From positions 1 to 29,371 of the IMG/VR virus record IMGVR_UViG_3300006805_000114: DNA of 29,371 nt. One strand, written 5' to 3'. Shown here one piece after another: positions 1 to 5,289 of the stretch; position 1 is the stretch's first letter; every line of letters starts with the position of its first letter. A model generated the notes under the pieces. It saw only the letters and a list, made by a program, of their open reading frames with translations. It did no database searches and was not told the origin of the DNA. This DNA comes from a virus. The translations under genes and the position numbers were made by a program.

Positions 1-288
1 CTGCGCCCGGAGTGCGTCGCGCTCATCCCGATCCTTGCGTGCGCTGATATGCAATGCGTTATGCTTTTCCATTAGTGCGTCGCGCTCTGCCATCAATTCC
101 TGGTGCGACTTATCAATCGTGTTTGTGTTCCTCCATGCGAAATCTGCGTGTTCGGTCTGAGCAGCTATCTCAGCTTCCAACCCCTCAATTCGGGCGTGCA
201 GTTCGGCAATGTCTTGCTGAGCTTCGTCGCAAATAGCCGCCTGTGGAATACCTCTTGCAGCTGCCCACTGCTCTTTTGTGCGGTTCAT
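1..288 (-). CDS. Partial coiled-coil protein, 3' end outside window
   Basis: An uninterrupted minus-strand frame runs from ATG at 288 off the left edge, giving 96 residues without a stop. It begins MNRTKEQWAAARGIPQ and continues as a Glu/Ala/Leu/Arg-rich helix with coiled-coil spacing, including two ERDAL repeats. GGAG lies 9 bases before the ATG. The reading direction is that of the leftward early operon. I do not recognise a family; long coiled-coil proteins of this kind are common in phage early accessory regions. It may sit in another cassette, because a half attC lies just to its right, but its left boundary is outside the window. Confidence 0.75.
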   Translation of the reverse strand, partial: MNRTKEQWAAARGIPQAAICDEAQQDIAELHARIEGLEAEIAAQTEHADFAWRNTNTIDKSHQELMAERDALMEKHNALHISARKDRDERDALRAQ

Positions 289-341
289 GTCGTATTTCTC
301 CGTGTCATATTCATCCACAAGCCGTAGCGGCGCTGGTTTGC

Positions 342-385
342 GGGCGATTCGCCCTAAATGTCGTAAAACTCCGCGACATTTAGGG
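342..385. repeat. Two adjacent perfect hairpins next to the array edge
   Basis: A 6-bp palindrome, GGGCGA-T-TCGCCC (342-354), overlaps a perfect 12-bp inverted repeat, CCCTAAATGTCG (352-363) and CGACATTTAGGG (374-385), with a 10-base loop. No T-run follows on either strand, so an intrinsic terminator is unlikely. It lies directly left of the first attC core of the cassette array. It may be the remnant of a site's left half, an attI-like element or a protein-binding site; none of these is proven. Confidence 0.6.
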
Positions 386-390
386 GGTCT

Positions 391-405
391 ACTCAGCGTT
401 ATGCC
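391..405 (+). other. Right half of an attC-like site (site A)
   Basis: The bases ACTCAGCGTTATGCC have the spacing and sequence of the right ends (L' to R') of the attC sites further right. The R' core is GTTATGC at 398-404. No matching R''/L'' left half is found in the preceding 110 bases. The first cassette starts here: its first ten bases, GTTATGCCTA, are the reverse complement of the bases ending at its own R'' (875). Confidence 0.6.
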
Positions 406-868
406 TAAACCCATTCCATCGCATGATGATGTGCGTTCCGCCTTTGACGACGGAAGCATTATCAACGCCTCGAAAGAAGACCTTGAGCGGTTTCTTGTCG
501 CAAACGGCCAAGCGCGCATCCTTCACGAAGCAAACCAAGCCCGCGCATCTGAAATGGGCGAAACCATGCGACAGTTGCTGGCTGCGAGACAGAGTCAAGA
601 AATGCATAGTGAGGCTCTCCGTATTTCTAATGTTGCTCTGTGGGTATCGGTTTTTGCTCTTGTTGTTGGGCTTGTTGGAGCCGCCGCTTCTCTATGGCCG
701 TTCGCATTTCCGTCACCCACTCAGGTTTATTCCGTTCAAACCATTCCCGTGCATGTGGTGAACTCCGCGCCACAACTGCCGCAAACTGAATCAAAGAAAA
801 AAACACAGCCGCAATCGAAAACCGAATTGCCCACCGACAATTCCGCTCATGGTCGCCAAAAAAACTAG
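401..868 (+). CDS. Small single-pass membrane protein (cassette 1), unknown function
   Basis: This 155-residue protein is the only cassette gene on the plus strand, the normal orientation for attC cassettes. Its ATG lies inside the R' core (GTTATGCC) and its TAG (866-868) abuts the R'' core of the next attC, so the gene fills the cassette. A polar helical N-terminal half is followed by one transmembrane helix (about residues 75-100, around ALWVSVFALVVGLVGAAASL) and a Pro/Gln/Lys-rich tail. No family is recognised. AGGGGG lies 13 bases upstream, rather far for a ribosome site. It would not be transcribed by the leftward phage promoter, so it needs its own or a host promoter. Confidence 0.85.
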   Translation: MPKPIPSHDDVRSAFDDGSIINASKEDLERFLVANGQARILHEANQARASEMGETMRQLLAARQSQEMHSEALRISNVALWVSVFALVVGLVGAAASLWPFAFPSPTQVYSVQTIPVHVVNSAPQLPQTESKKKTQPQSKTELPTDNSAHGRQKN

Positions 869-928
869 GCATAACTTGGCGCTCAACCCGGACGGCGCGA
901 AGCGCCGCCGGTTAGCTCTACGTTATGC
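869..928 (+). other. attC site B
   Basis: R'' is GCATAAC (869-875), L'' GCTCAACC (881-888), L' GGTTAGC (910-916) and R' GTTATGC (922-928). L'' has one extra C relative to L', which defines plus-strand polarity. The middle folds as GGCGC-GAA-GCGCC (894-906). It separates cassettes 1 and 2. Confidence 0.93.
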
Positions 929-1170
929 GGCTCAGTCTCCGTATCGCCAGCGCCGACTTTCTTGCACTCACTCAGTGCGTATTGTTTGGCGCATGTTTCC
1001 GGCCGGTCATCGTCAGGATGGCAGGTGCATGGCCTTTCTTGCGCCCGAACCTCAGCCACAAACGATGCCAAGTCCTGCCGCCGAAACTCGATCATCTCGT
1101 CAGCGCTGCCTTGCTTTACGTACTGCCCGTGCATAACTGCCAAATTCCAATCTTTTTCCATTTGGTTCAT
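883..1170 (-). CDS. Hypothetical cassette protein with attC-encoded C-terminus (cassette 2)
   Basis: A 95-residue product starts MNQMEKDWNLAVMHGQ. An AAAGGA ribosome site lies upstream of the ATG at 1170. It contains a CTCHPDDDRPETC stretch that could bind metal. From about residue 72 the protein reads KVGAGDTETEPHN, encoded by the shared cassette-end repeat, and the last 15 or so residues are encoded by attC B read backwards. No family is recognised. It overlaps a second possible frame (1100-1288). Confidence 0.65.
   Translation of the reverse strand: MNQMEKDWNLAVMHGQYVKQGSADEMIEFRRQDLASFVAEVRAQERPCTCHPDDDRPETCAKQYALSECKKVGAGDTETEPHNVELTGGASRRPG
922..961 (+). repeat. 40-bp cassette-end repeat, copy 1
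   Basis: These 40 bases, beginning with the R' core of attC B, match 4467-4506 (start of cassette 9) with one mismatch (T/C at base 23). They include the 16-mer CGCCAGCGCCGACTTT (945-960). On the minus strand they encode the tail KVGAGxTETEPHN of the resident gene. Confidence 0.9.
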
Positions 1171-1288
1171 TTTGGGTATCCTTTCCCGTGATTACAAAGC
1201 CCACAAGTTCCATAGGCGTCTCGTTCGTGCTTTCCATCAATCGCATTGCTTGCCGGGCATCCGTCTCGCGGTAGTGGCGGGGCATAAC
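1100..1288 (-). CDS. Alternative small ORF in cassette 2
   Basis: A 62-residue frame, MPRHYRETDARQAMRLMEST onward, starts at an ATG lying in the reverse complement of the R'' core of attC C (GTTATGCC read leftward). It overlaps the start of the 883-1170 gene by 71 bases in another frame. No clear ribosome site precedes it. It could be an upstream coupled cistron or a chance frame; a shorter start at the MESTNET methionine is also possible. Confidence 0.35.
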   Translation of the reverse strand, partial: VMPRHYRETDARQAMRLMESTNETPMELVGFVITGKDTQNEPNGKRLEFGSYARAVRKARQR

Positions 1289-1338
1289 CCGGCAGTCCAG
1301 CGGACGCCGTTCCGGCACCGCTGACTTTTGCGTTAGCA
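1282..1338 (+). other. attC site C
   Basis: R'' is GCATAAC (1282-1288), L'' GTCCAGCGG (1295-1303), L' CCGCTGAC (1318-1325) and R' GTTAGCA (1332-1338). The extra C in L'' gives plus-strand polarity. It separates cassettes 2 and 3. Confidence 0.9.
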
Positions 1339-2019
1339 GTCAGCATGTGCAAGGCTCCATAGAGCCGCCGCTGCCACAATCGGAACTTGTCCGTTTCCAG
1401 TTGCCTCGTATCGCTCCATCCTTCCGGCCAGCCCATCAACCATTCGTGATTGATCGGGTTCGGCCTCCCAAACACTTCCACAAAATTCTGGCAAACCGGC
1501 CATTTCTGCATCGATGTGGCTGCGTAGTTCGCTTTTGTCGTTGGTGTATGCAATAAGCCAAAATCTTCTCCTTTCGTGGTCAGCACCCAAGTCTTTCGCT
1601 GAAAGGGAAAGCATTTCGGTTTTGTAACCCATCGCGGCGCACTCGTTTGCTGCTTGCTCAATGGCGACTGGTGACACGTTTTCTGCAAATACATAGTCCG
1701 GCCCCGCTTCAAAAATTACCCTACGCATCTCTGGCCAGAGGTTAGGCGCATTGTTGCGCCCTCTAGCCGCCGTGCTAAATGCCTGACAAGGAAATCCTCC
1801 AGTAACAATGTCAACTCTGCCGCGCCACGGTCTGCCGTCAAAGGAACGAACGTCATCCCATATCGGGAAAACACTTCGTAGGTGTCGCTCATTTTGTCGC
1901 TGTGTGAGAACGCATCTGCGGTGCCAATCCAATTCAACAGCGCAGATTGTTCGTAGCCCGAGTGCTTCCGTTCCAAGCAGTCCTCCACCAGCGCCCGCGA
2001 ATAAAGCCAACTCATTCAC
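1333..2019 (-). CDS. C5-cytosine DNA methyltransferase (cassette 3)
   Basis: This 228-residue enzyme would transfer a methyl group from S-adenosylmethionine to cytosine C5 in DNA, and in a phage most likely protects against host restriction. Motifs are in canonical order: I LALFAGAGGG (4-13), IV GGFPCQ with the catalytic Cys (74-79), VI ENV (113-115), VIII HERRRFW (148-154), and X GNGQVP (208-213). The recognition region is short, as in compact phage Dcm-type enzymes. The start is GTG at 2019, preceded by AAGGA; the ATG four bases on is in another frame. The stop codon lies in the R' core of attC C. No restriction endonuclease partner is next to it. Confidence 0.95.
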   Translation of the reverse strand: MNELALFAGAGGGLLGTEALGLRTICAVELDWHRRCVLTQRQNERHLRSVFPIWDDVRSFDGRPWRGRVDIVTGGFPCQAFSTAARGRNNAPNLWPEMRRVIFEAGPDYVFAENVSPVAIEQAANECAAMGYKTEMLSLSAKDLGADHERRRFWLIAYTNDKSELRSHIDAEMAGLPEFCGSVWEAEPDQSRMVDGLAGRMERYEATGNGQVPIVAAAALWSLAHADC

Positions 2020-2042
2020 TTTCTTCCTTTCCCACGCCGTCT

Positions 2043-2058
2043 CGCCAGCGCCGACTTT
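2043..2058 (+). repeat. 16-bp cassette repeat, copy 2
   Basis: CGCCAGCGCCGACTTT lies 10 bases left of attC D, at the right end of cassette 3 and upstream of the methyltransferase start. The other three copies sit at the left ends of cassettes 2, 4 and 9, so this copy is differently placed and is probably not coding. Confidence 0.85.
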
Positions 2059-2067
2059 TCAAAAAAC

Positions 2068-2135
2068 TGCTAACACGTCGCTCAACACGGACGCAGGCGA
2101 TAAAGCCGCCTGCACCGGTTAGCTAGGCGTTGGCA
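2068..2135 (+). other. attC site D
   Basis: R'' is TGCTAAC (2068-2074) and R' GTTGGCA (2129-2135). L'' GCTCAAC and L' GGTTAGC differ by the usual extra C. The inner stem is GCAGGC...GCCTGC. R'' matches the start of cassette 3 (GTTAGCA), whereas R' opens cassette 4, so the two arms differ, as expected for neighbouring cassettes of different origin. Confidence 0.93.
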
Positions 2136-2797
2136 GGCAAAAGCATGTCGCCCTGCACCGCCGTCCCGCCAGCGCCGACTTTGTCCTCGAACAGCCGTGG
2201 CTGCGCGTAGGCTTGCTCTATCCTCCGACACGCGATGTCAAAGTATTTGCGCTCGCGCTCGATGCCGACGAACTGCAAACCCATCCGGGCGCAGGCAACT
2301 CCGGTTGTTCCGCTGCCCATGAAGGGGTCTAAAACGGTTTCTGCCTTCGGTGCAAAGCTAAGGCACCACTCAATCAGGCGCAGCGGCTTCTGTGTCGGGT
2401 GCTGCTCTTTGTCGCCATTGCACCGCTCGCAGGCCAAGTGACGGCACGGCATGGCTAAGTTTGTCCAGCACAGTTCAGTCGTGCCGTAGCTCGGCAATCT
2501 AGGTGGCTTCACCCATGACAACCAACCGCGTGTCGGCGGAAGCGGAAAATGATTACCACCCCAAACCATCGCAAACTTCCCCTTCGCAACTATGGGCAGA
2601 ACATCGGGCAACTCGTCGTCCCATTCTTCAGCTTCCCTCGCCACGTTGTCCCGGCTCCATTTGGTTGGCTGTGCCGCGTAGCCAATCCCATACGGCGGGT
2701 CGGTCAGCACCAAATCGACGGGCGGCAGCAGCGGCAGCACTTCGCGGCAGTCGCCGTGCCAGAGTTCGCAATTACCGATTGTCACTTTCTCAGCCAT
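2123..2797 (-). CDS. DPPY-type DNA methyltransferase (N6-adenine or N4-cytosine), cassette 4
   Basis: A 224-residue S-adenosylmethionine-dependent amino-methyltransferase with permuted, beta-class-like order: catalytic motif DPPY at residues 33-36, QHPTQKP at 132-138, then the cofactor-binding motif DPFMGSGTT at 157-165. It probably modifies phage DNA against restriction, next to the C5 enzyme of cassette 3. The target base cannot be read from sequence. The ATG at 2797 is chosen because AAGGAG stands 5 bases before it; GTG 2803 and ATG 2800 are too close. The last 20 or so residues (KVGAGGTAVQGDMLLPANA) come from the cassette-end repeat and attC D. Confidence 0.94.
   Translation of the reverse strand: MAEKVTIGNCELWHGDCREVLPLLPPVDLVLTDPPYGIGYAAQPTKWSRDNVAREAEEWDDELPDVLPIVAKGKFAMVWGGNHFPLPPTRGWLSWVKPPRLPSYGTTELCWTNLAMPCRHLACERCNGDKEQHPTQKPLRLIEWCLSFAPKAETVLDPFMGSGTTGVACARMGLQFVGIERERKYFDIACRRIEQAYAQPRLFEDKVGAGGTAVQGDMLLPANA
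2167..2182 (+). repeat. 16-bp cassette repeat, copy 3
   Basis: CGCCAGCGCCGACTTT lies 32 bases right of attC D, in the 3' end of the cassette 4 methyltransferase gene, where its complement encodes KVGAG. Confidence 0.88.
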
Positions 2798-2822
2798 CAT
2801 CACTCCTTAGTTATGTTTTGCC

Positions 2823-2879
2823 TGCCAACCCGTCGCTCAAGCGGGACGGCTGTCGCCGCCCCTTAGCTCTGCGTTATGA
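2823..2879 (+). other. attC site E
   Basis: R'' is TGCCAAC (2823-2829) and R' GTTATGA (2873-2879). L'' GCTCAAG faces L' CTTAGC. R'' with its flank is the exact complement of the first 14 bases of cassette 4, the longest end match in the array. Confidence 0.92.
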
Positions 2880-3086
2880 GGCGACCTTGATGAGCCACAA
2901 CTCCCAAAACGCAGGGTGCATGCGCCGGTTGCCGGCCTCCCACTCTTGCCACCCGCGCAGAGTGCAATGGATGAGCGCGGCGGCTTCGGTTTGCGAAAGC
3001 CCAGCAGCTTCGCGGGCTGCCCGGACATCGGCTGGAGAAGGGTTGGACGAAGGCCCTTTCGGGCCTCGGTTTGGGTGGTTAGTCAT
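2874..3086 (-). CDS. Xre-type helix-turn-helix protein (cassette 5)
   Basis: A 70-residue putative DNA-binding protein. After a basic, Pro-rich N-terminus comes an HTH segment, VRAAREAAGLSQTEAAALIH, followed by an aromatic-rich helix (GWQEWEAGNRRMHPAFWELW). This pattern recurs in small phage and prophage regulators. The ATG at 3086 overlaps the stop of the upstream gene by 8 bases, so translation is probably coupled. The stop lies in the R' core of attC E. It is likely co-transcribed from the promoter at 3365-3392 and may repress it, though no operator is obvious. Confidence 0.85.
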   Translation of the reverse strand: MTNHPNRGPKGPSSNPSPADVRAAREAAGLSQTEAAALIHCTLRGWQEWEAGNRRMHPAFWELWLIKVAS

Positions 3087-3300
3087 TGGCGGAATACTGA
3101 GCTTCACGCAGCAACTCTTCCGCCCAGCCGGCGAATATCACTCCAGCCGTTTCGTCGCGGCCATTGTGCATTTTGGTTCCGTTTCCGTCGACGGTGACGT
3201 GCACCGCGCCGTCGCTCATGATGCGGACGTTGCGGCCGTTGCGATCCTCGTAACGAGAGGCAACGTAGTTGCGGACGGTGGTCTTTTCGGTCTTGGTCAT
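3079..3300 (-). CDS. Small hypothetical protein, first gene of the cassette 5 pair
   Basis: A 73-residue product starting MTKTEKTTVRNYVASRYEDR. The start at 3300 is supported by GGAG six bases upstream; the frame stays open further upstream, but that part precedes the promoter's start point. The region NVRIMSDGAVHVTVDGNG looks like beta-strands. No family is recognised. It is coupled to the HTH gene, and a toxin-antitoxin-like pair is conceivable but unsupported. Confidence 0.8.
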   Translation of the reverse strand: MTKTEKTTVRNYVASRYEDRNGRNVRIMSDGAVHVTVDGNGTKMHNGRDETAGVIFAGWAEELLREAQYSAND

Positions 3301-3364
3301 TTTTGGCTCCAGCCCCTGTTTTTCCCGAGGCGCGGTGGGTTGCGATGCGCTACCCATGAACCGA

Positions 3365-3392
3365 ATTATATACGCATTGCGTGCAAATGCAA
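3365..3392 (-). promoter_or_regulatory. Sigma-70-type promoter inside cassette 5, leftward
   Basis: On the minus strand TTGCAT (3392-3387), a 16-base spacer and TATAAT (3370-3365) form a near-consensus promoter. The start point would be near 3358, giving a leader of about 58 bases before the ATG at 3300. It fires in the same direction as the phage leftward operon and could also express cassettes further left. Confidence 0.75.
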
Positions 3393-3431
3393 GAACTATT
3401 TGCAACAATTTACAAGGCGGTGGCTTTCGCC

Positions 3432-3498
3432 TCATAACCCGTCGCTCGTGTGGGACTCGCCGATAATGCCGGCGAGCCCCACAGCTTTTGCGTTAGAG
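3432..3498 (+). other. attC site F
   Basis: R'' is TCATAAC (3432-3438) and R' GTTAGAG (3492-3498). L'' GCTCGTG faces L' CACAGC. The central stem contains GCCG/CGGC arms. The R'' flank complements the first 12 bases of cassette 5. Confidence 0.9.
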
Positions 3499-3692
3499 CG
3501 CAGCGGGCACCATGCTGGTATCGCCGGCTTTGGGTCGTTCCGGTCCAGCGTTGCCACAATCGCCCCATGGCTTTTTGTGCACTTCCAGTCAAACACCATC
3601 TCGAACGAATCTGCTGTGTAGTGCCGTTCGGCCTTCATGCAAGGGCACGCCGAACAATCGTCAATCTCTACTGCAAAAACCACTGTCATCAT
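3432..3692 (-). CDS. Cys-containing small protein (cassette 6)
   Basis: An 86-residue product starting MMTVVFAVEIDDCSACPCMK. The N-terminal CSACPC, a later Cys and CPLR resemble small zinc-binding phage proteins, but the family is not identified. GGAGA precedes the two adjacent ATGs (3692 and 3689). The C-terminal third is encoded by attC F read backwards and the stop codon is the complement of the R'' core. Confidence 0.75.
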   Translation of the reverse strand: MMTVVFAVEIDDCSACPCMKAERHYTADSFEMVFDWKCTKSHGAIVATLDRNDPKPAIPAWCPLRSNAKAVGLAGIIGESHTSDGL

Positions 3693-3713
3693 CTTTCTCC
3701 GTAGTTACCCGCG

Positions 3714-3785
3714 CTCTAACCCGTCGTTCCAGGCGCGACCTCACGCGATGATGCCGCGTGAGTCGGCCTGAACTCTGCGTTATGC
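3714..3785 (+). other. attC site G
   Basis: R'' is CTCTAAC (3714-3720) and R' GTTATGC (3779-3785). L'' GTTCCAGGC faces L' GCCTGAAC, a textbook pair with one extra C in L'', and this is the clearest polarity marker in the array. The inner stem is CACGCG...CGCGTG. Confidence 0.95.
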
Positions 3786-3974
3786 GCCCACATACCACGG
3801 GCGCCCGGACAGGATGCAGTCGGTGTCGTCAATCCGCCGTGCCTGCGCTTGCAACGCCTTCCGCAGCGTGTCGGGCATCTGGTTCAACGCCTGCCAGTTC
3901 TTCTCCTGCTTGCAGCCGTCGCACTTCGGTGTGCCGTTGCCGAGGCAGTAGTGAGTAATTCCGTTCTCGCTCAT
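3780..3974 (-). CDS. Small Cys-motif protein (cassette 7)
   Basis: A 64-residue protein starting MSENGITHYCLGNGTPKCDG. C...C-x2-C near the N-terminus suggests a zinc knuckle, and the rest is helical. Its ATG overlaps the stop of the upstream 47-residue gene (ATGA). The stop is in the R' core of attC G. The family is unknown. Confidence 0.8.
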   Translation of the reverse strand: MSENGITHYCLGNGTPKCDGCKQEKNWQALNQMPDTLRKALQAQARRIDDTDCILSGRPWYVGA

Positions 3975-4114
3975 TGCGGCCTTTCCTCTTCGTCAAACGT
4001 CATGTCTTCCGGGTGCGGCACGTCGTCGTGCACAATCACCCCGTCCTTGTCGGCGGGCAGGTGGCGCCCACAAACCACGCACCAGTACCCGCCAGCGCAT
4101 AACAAGTCGTTCAA
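3971..4114 (-). CDS. 47-residue zinc-knuckle protein with a TTG start inside attC H (cassette 7)
   Basis: The frame reads MNDLLCAGGYWCVVCGRHLP and continues ADKDGVIVHDDVPHPEDMTF to an acidic end. WCVVCG and the following VIVHDDVPHP resemble small phage zinc-type proteins. The only plausible start is TTG at 4114, with GGGAG six bases upstream; it overlaps the stop of the cassette 8 gene as TTGA, so translation is coupled across the recombination site. Confidence 0.75.
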   Translation of the reverse strand: MNDLLCAGGYWCVVCGRHLPADKDGVIVHDDVPHPEDMTFDEEERPQ

Positions 4115-4174
4115 GGTTCGCTCCCTTCGGTCGCCGGACCGCCTTCGGCAGCCGCCTTAACTCCAGCGTTAGAA
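4097..4174 (+). other. attC site H
   Basis: R'' is GCATAAC (4097-4103) and R' GTTAGAA (4168-4174). L'' GTTCAAGG and L' CCTTAAC match the canonical aadA-type boxes with the extra C in L''. At 78 bases it is the longest site. Read leftward it carries a stop codon, a ribosome site and a TTG start. Confidence 0.94.
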
Positions 4175-4398
4175 CTCATCTTGTTCCGCCTGTGAATCTC
4201 GCGCTTGATCGTCTTAACGAACCACACCCGCTGATGATGGTGCGGGCCTGACGTGGCCCTGTCAGCCTGAGGGAAATCCCCTCGCTTTATTGCCGCAGCA
4301 AGTGCCGCCGCGCTTTTGAACTCAAACATTGCCATCACGTCCCGTAACGTCATCCCGGACATCGGGTTCACTTCGTTCAACCACGTTGGCATCTGCAT
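4111..4398 (-). CDS. Putative small DNA-binding protein (cassette 8)
   Basis: A 95-residue product with the core MTLRDVMAMFEFKSAAALAA, then a basic stretch ending WFVKTIKREIHRRN. This resembles short winged-helix/AlpA-like or phage activator proteins, but I cannot assign a family. The ribosome site GGAGGG (complement of 4408-4413) lies in attC I, 9 bases from the ATG at 4398. The last 20 or so residues are encoded by attC H. Confidence 0.75.
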   Translation of the reverse strand: MQMPTWLNEVNPMSGMTLRDVMAMFEFKSAAALAAAIKRGDFPQADRATSGPHHHQRVWFVKTIKREIHRRNKMSSNAGVKAAAEGGPATEGSEP

Positions 4399-4401
4399 GT
4401 G

Positions 4402-4473
4402 TTCTAACCCTCCGTTCCAGGCTCGACTGGCCGCGATGAAGCCGCGTCCAGCGGCCTGAACTCCACGTTATGC
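4402..4473 (+). other. attC site I
   Basis: R'' is TTCTAAC (4402-4408) and R' GTTATGC (4467-4473). L'' GTTCCAGGC and L' GCCTGAAC are the same boxes as in site G, so G and I are related. Read leftward, the R''-L'' spacer supplies GGAGGG for the cassette 8 gene. Confidence 0.95.
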
Positions 4474-4829
4474 GGCTCAGTCTCCGTACCGCCAGCGCCG
4501 ACTTTCTCGGCATCCTCTCGGCAGAATTCGCGCCACTGCTCCAGCGCCTCATGCCCAGAGTCCCACCACTTGCTTACCGCTGCTGTGTCCTTGGTGTCGA
4601 GCAGCAGGCATTCCAACTCCAGTGCCAGCCGGTGCGCTGCGGGGAAAACATCACGCATCCCGTCCGCCAACGAATCAACCTTGGCGCGCAGCTTCACGTT
4701 CTCGACTTGCAGTGCCAAGTAGTGCTGCGAAAGCCTGTCCGCATTCGCGTGGCAGGTGGCCGCGTAGTCCTTTGCCGAGGCAGCTTGCGAGCGTATCGCC
4801 AGCAGGTCGGCTCCTGTTATTTGTCCCAT
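4404..4829 (-). CDS. Coiled-coil phage protein (cassette 9)
   Basis: A 141-residue product starting MGQITGADLLAIRSQAASAK. Residues 25-110 are predicted helical, with a coiled-coil segment (YLALQVENVKLRAKVDSLAD), a layout resembling Ead/Ea22-like phage early proteins, though the assignment is tentative. The ATG at 4829 has AAGGA five bases upstream. From about residue 113 the tail KVGAGGTETEPHN and what follows are encoded by the cassette-end repeat and attC I. Confidence 0.85.
   Translation of the reverse strand: MGQITGADLLAIRSQAASAKDYAATCHANADRLSQHYLALQVENVKLRAKVDSLADGMRDVFPAAHRLALELECLLLDTKDTAAVSKWWDSGHEALEQWREFCREDAEKVGAGGTETEPHNVEFRPLDAASSRPVEPGTEG
4467..4506 (+). repeat. 40-bp cassette-end repeat, copy 4
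   Basis: Same element as 922-961 with one mismatch, starting at the R' core of attC I and containing the 16-mer CGCCAGCGCCGACTTT (4490-4505). It shows that cassettes 2 and 9 share a common left end although their genes differ. Confidence 0.9.
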
Positions 4830-4849
4830 CGTCGTCCTTTCGTTGCGCC

Positions 4850-4913
4850 GCCTAACCCGGCGCTCAAGCGGGACCGTCCGCAAGCGGCAGGCCGAGTTAG
4901 CTCTACGTTAGCC
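4850..4913 (+). other. attC site J
   Basis: R'' is GCCTAAC (4850-4856) and R' GTTAGCC (4907-4913). L'' GCTCAA faces L' TTAGC. The flank complements the start of cassette 9 over ten bases with one mismatch. Confidence 0.9.
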
Positions 4914-4949
4914 GGCATGAGTTCTCGCGTCTTCATGCCGGCCGCCAAA

Positions 4950-5252
4950 TCAAGCCGCGAGCTTTTCGCGCAGCACGTAGCCTTCGAGCGCCCAAATCTT
5001 GTCGCGGGCGTTGCTCCTGGCAATCTTGCGGCCCAACTCCACGTCGAAGTTCTCCGGGCTGGCCGCCGCGCTCTCGCCGGTCACGGTGAAGCCGTTGCGC
5101 AGCTTCAGGCAGCACACCGTCAGCGTCGTGCCGGGGAATACGTGGTAGTCCTCGCCGGTAATCACGGCGTCGATCTTCTCGGGCGAGAGGCGCGGCGCGT
5201 TGAGTCCCTTGGCTTGAATTTCGGTTTCAATTGCTTGTTCGTCTTTGCTCAT
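4950..5252 (-). CDS. N4 gp49/Sf6 gene 66-family phage protein (cassette 10)
   Basis: A 100-residue protein with the family hallmark TGEDYHVFPGTTLTVCCL (about 32-49), then RNGFTVTGESA, the segment SPENFDVELGRKIARSNA (65-82), and the C-terminal KIWALEGYVLRE. The family is widespread in phage early regions and its role is unknown. Length is typical. AAGGAA precedes the ATG at 5252. It is the only leftward cassette gene whose stop lies outside an attC (37 bases to the right of site J). This is clear phage cargo in an attC-bounded unit. Confidence 0.93.
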   Translation of the reverse strand: MSKDEQAIETEIQAKGLNAPRLSPEKIDAVITGEDYHVFPGTTLTVCCLKLRNGFTVTGESAAASPENFDVELGRKIARSNARDKIWALEGYVLREKLAA

Positions 5253-5289
5253 GTTCGTTCCTTTGTGTTTCCGGCCTTTGGTGGGAGCC

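Noticed and set aside
58-64. GTTATGC, identical to an attC R' core, near the left edge
   Set aside because: It lies inside a continuous coding frame and lacks any L' box or partner, so it is a chance match.
627-872. Minus-strand frame of 81 residues opposite the cassette 1 gene, with a hydrophobic stretch
   Set aside because: Its hydrophobic part is the antisense of the real transmembrane segment; the plus-strand gene fits the cassette ends exactly.
1167-1712. 181-residue minus-strand frame overlapping the C5 methyltransferase
   Set aside because: It is another frame through a gene with all methyltransferase motifs intact; its last part has no ribosome site.
2503-3621. 372-residue plus-strand frame across cassettes 4 to 6
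   Set aside because: It reads antisense through motif-bearing genes and through three attC sites, has low-complexity composition and no family resemblance.
3971-4103. Alternative frame starting at the ATG in the reversed R'' core of attC H (35 residues, MRWRVLVRG...)
   Set aside because: Arg/Ala-rich out-of-frame composition; the TTG-started frame has zinc-knuckle residues, a ribosome site and coupled ends.
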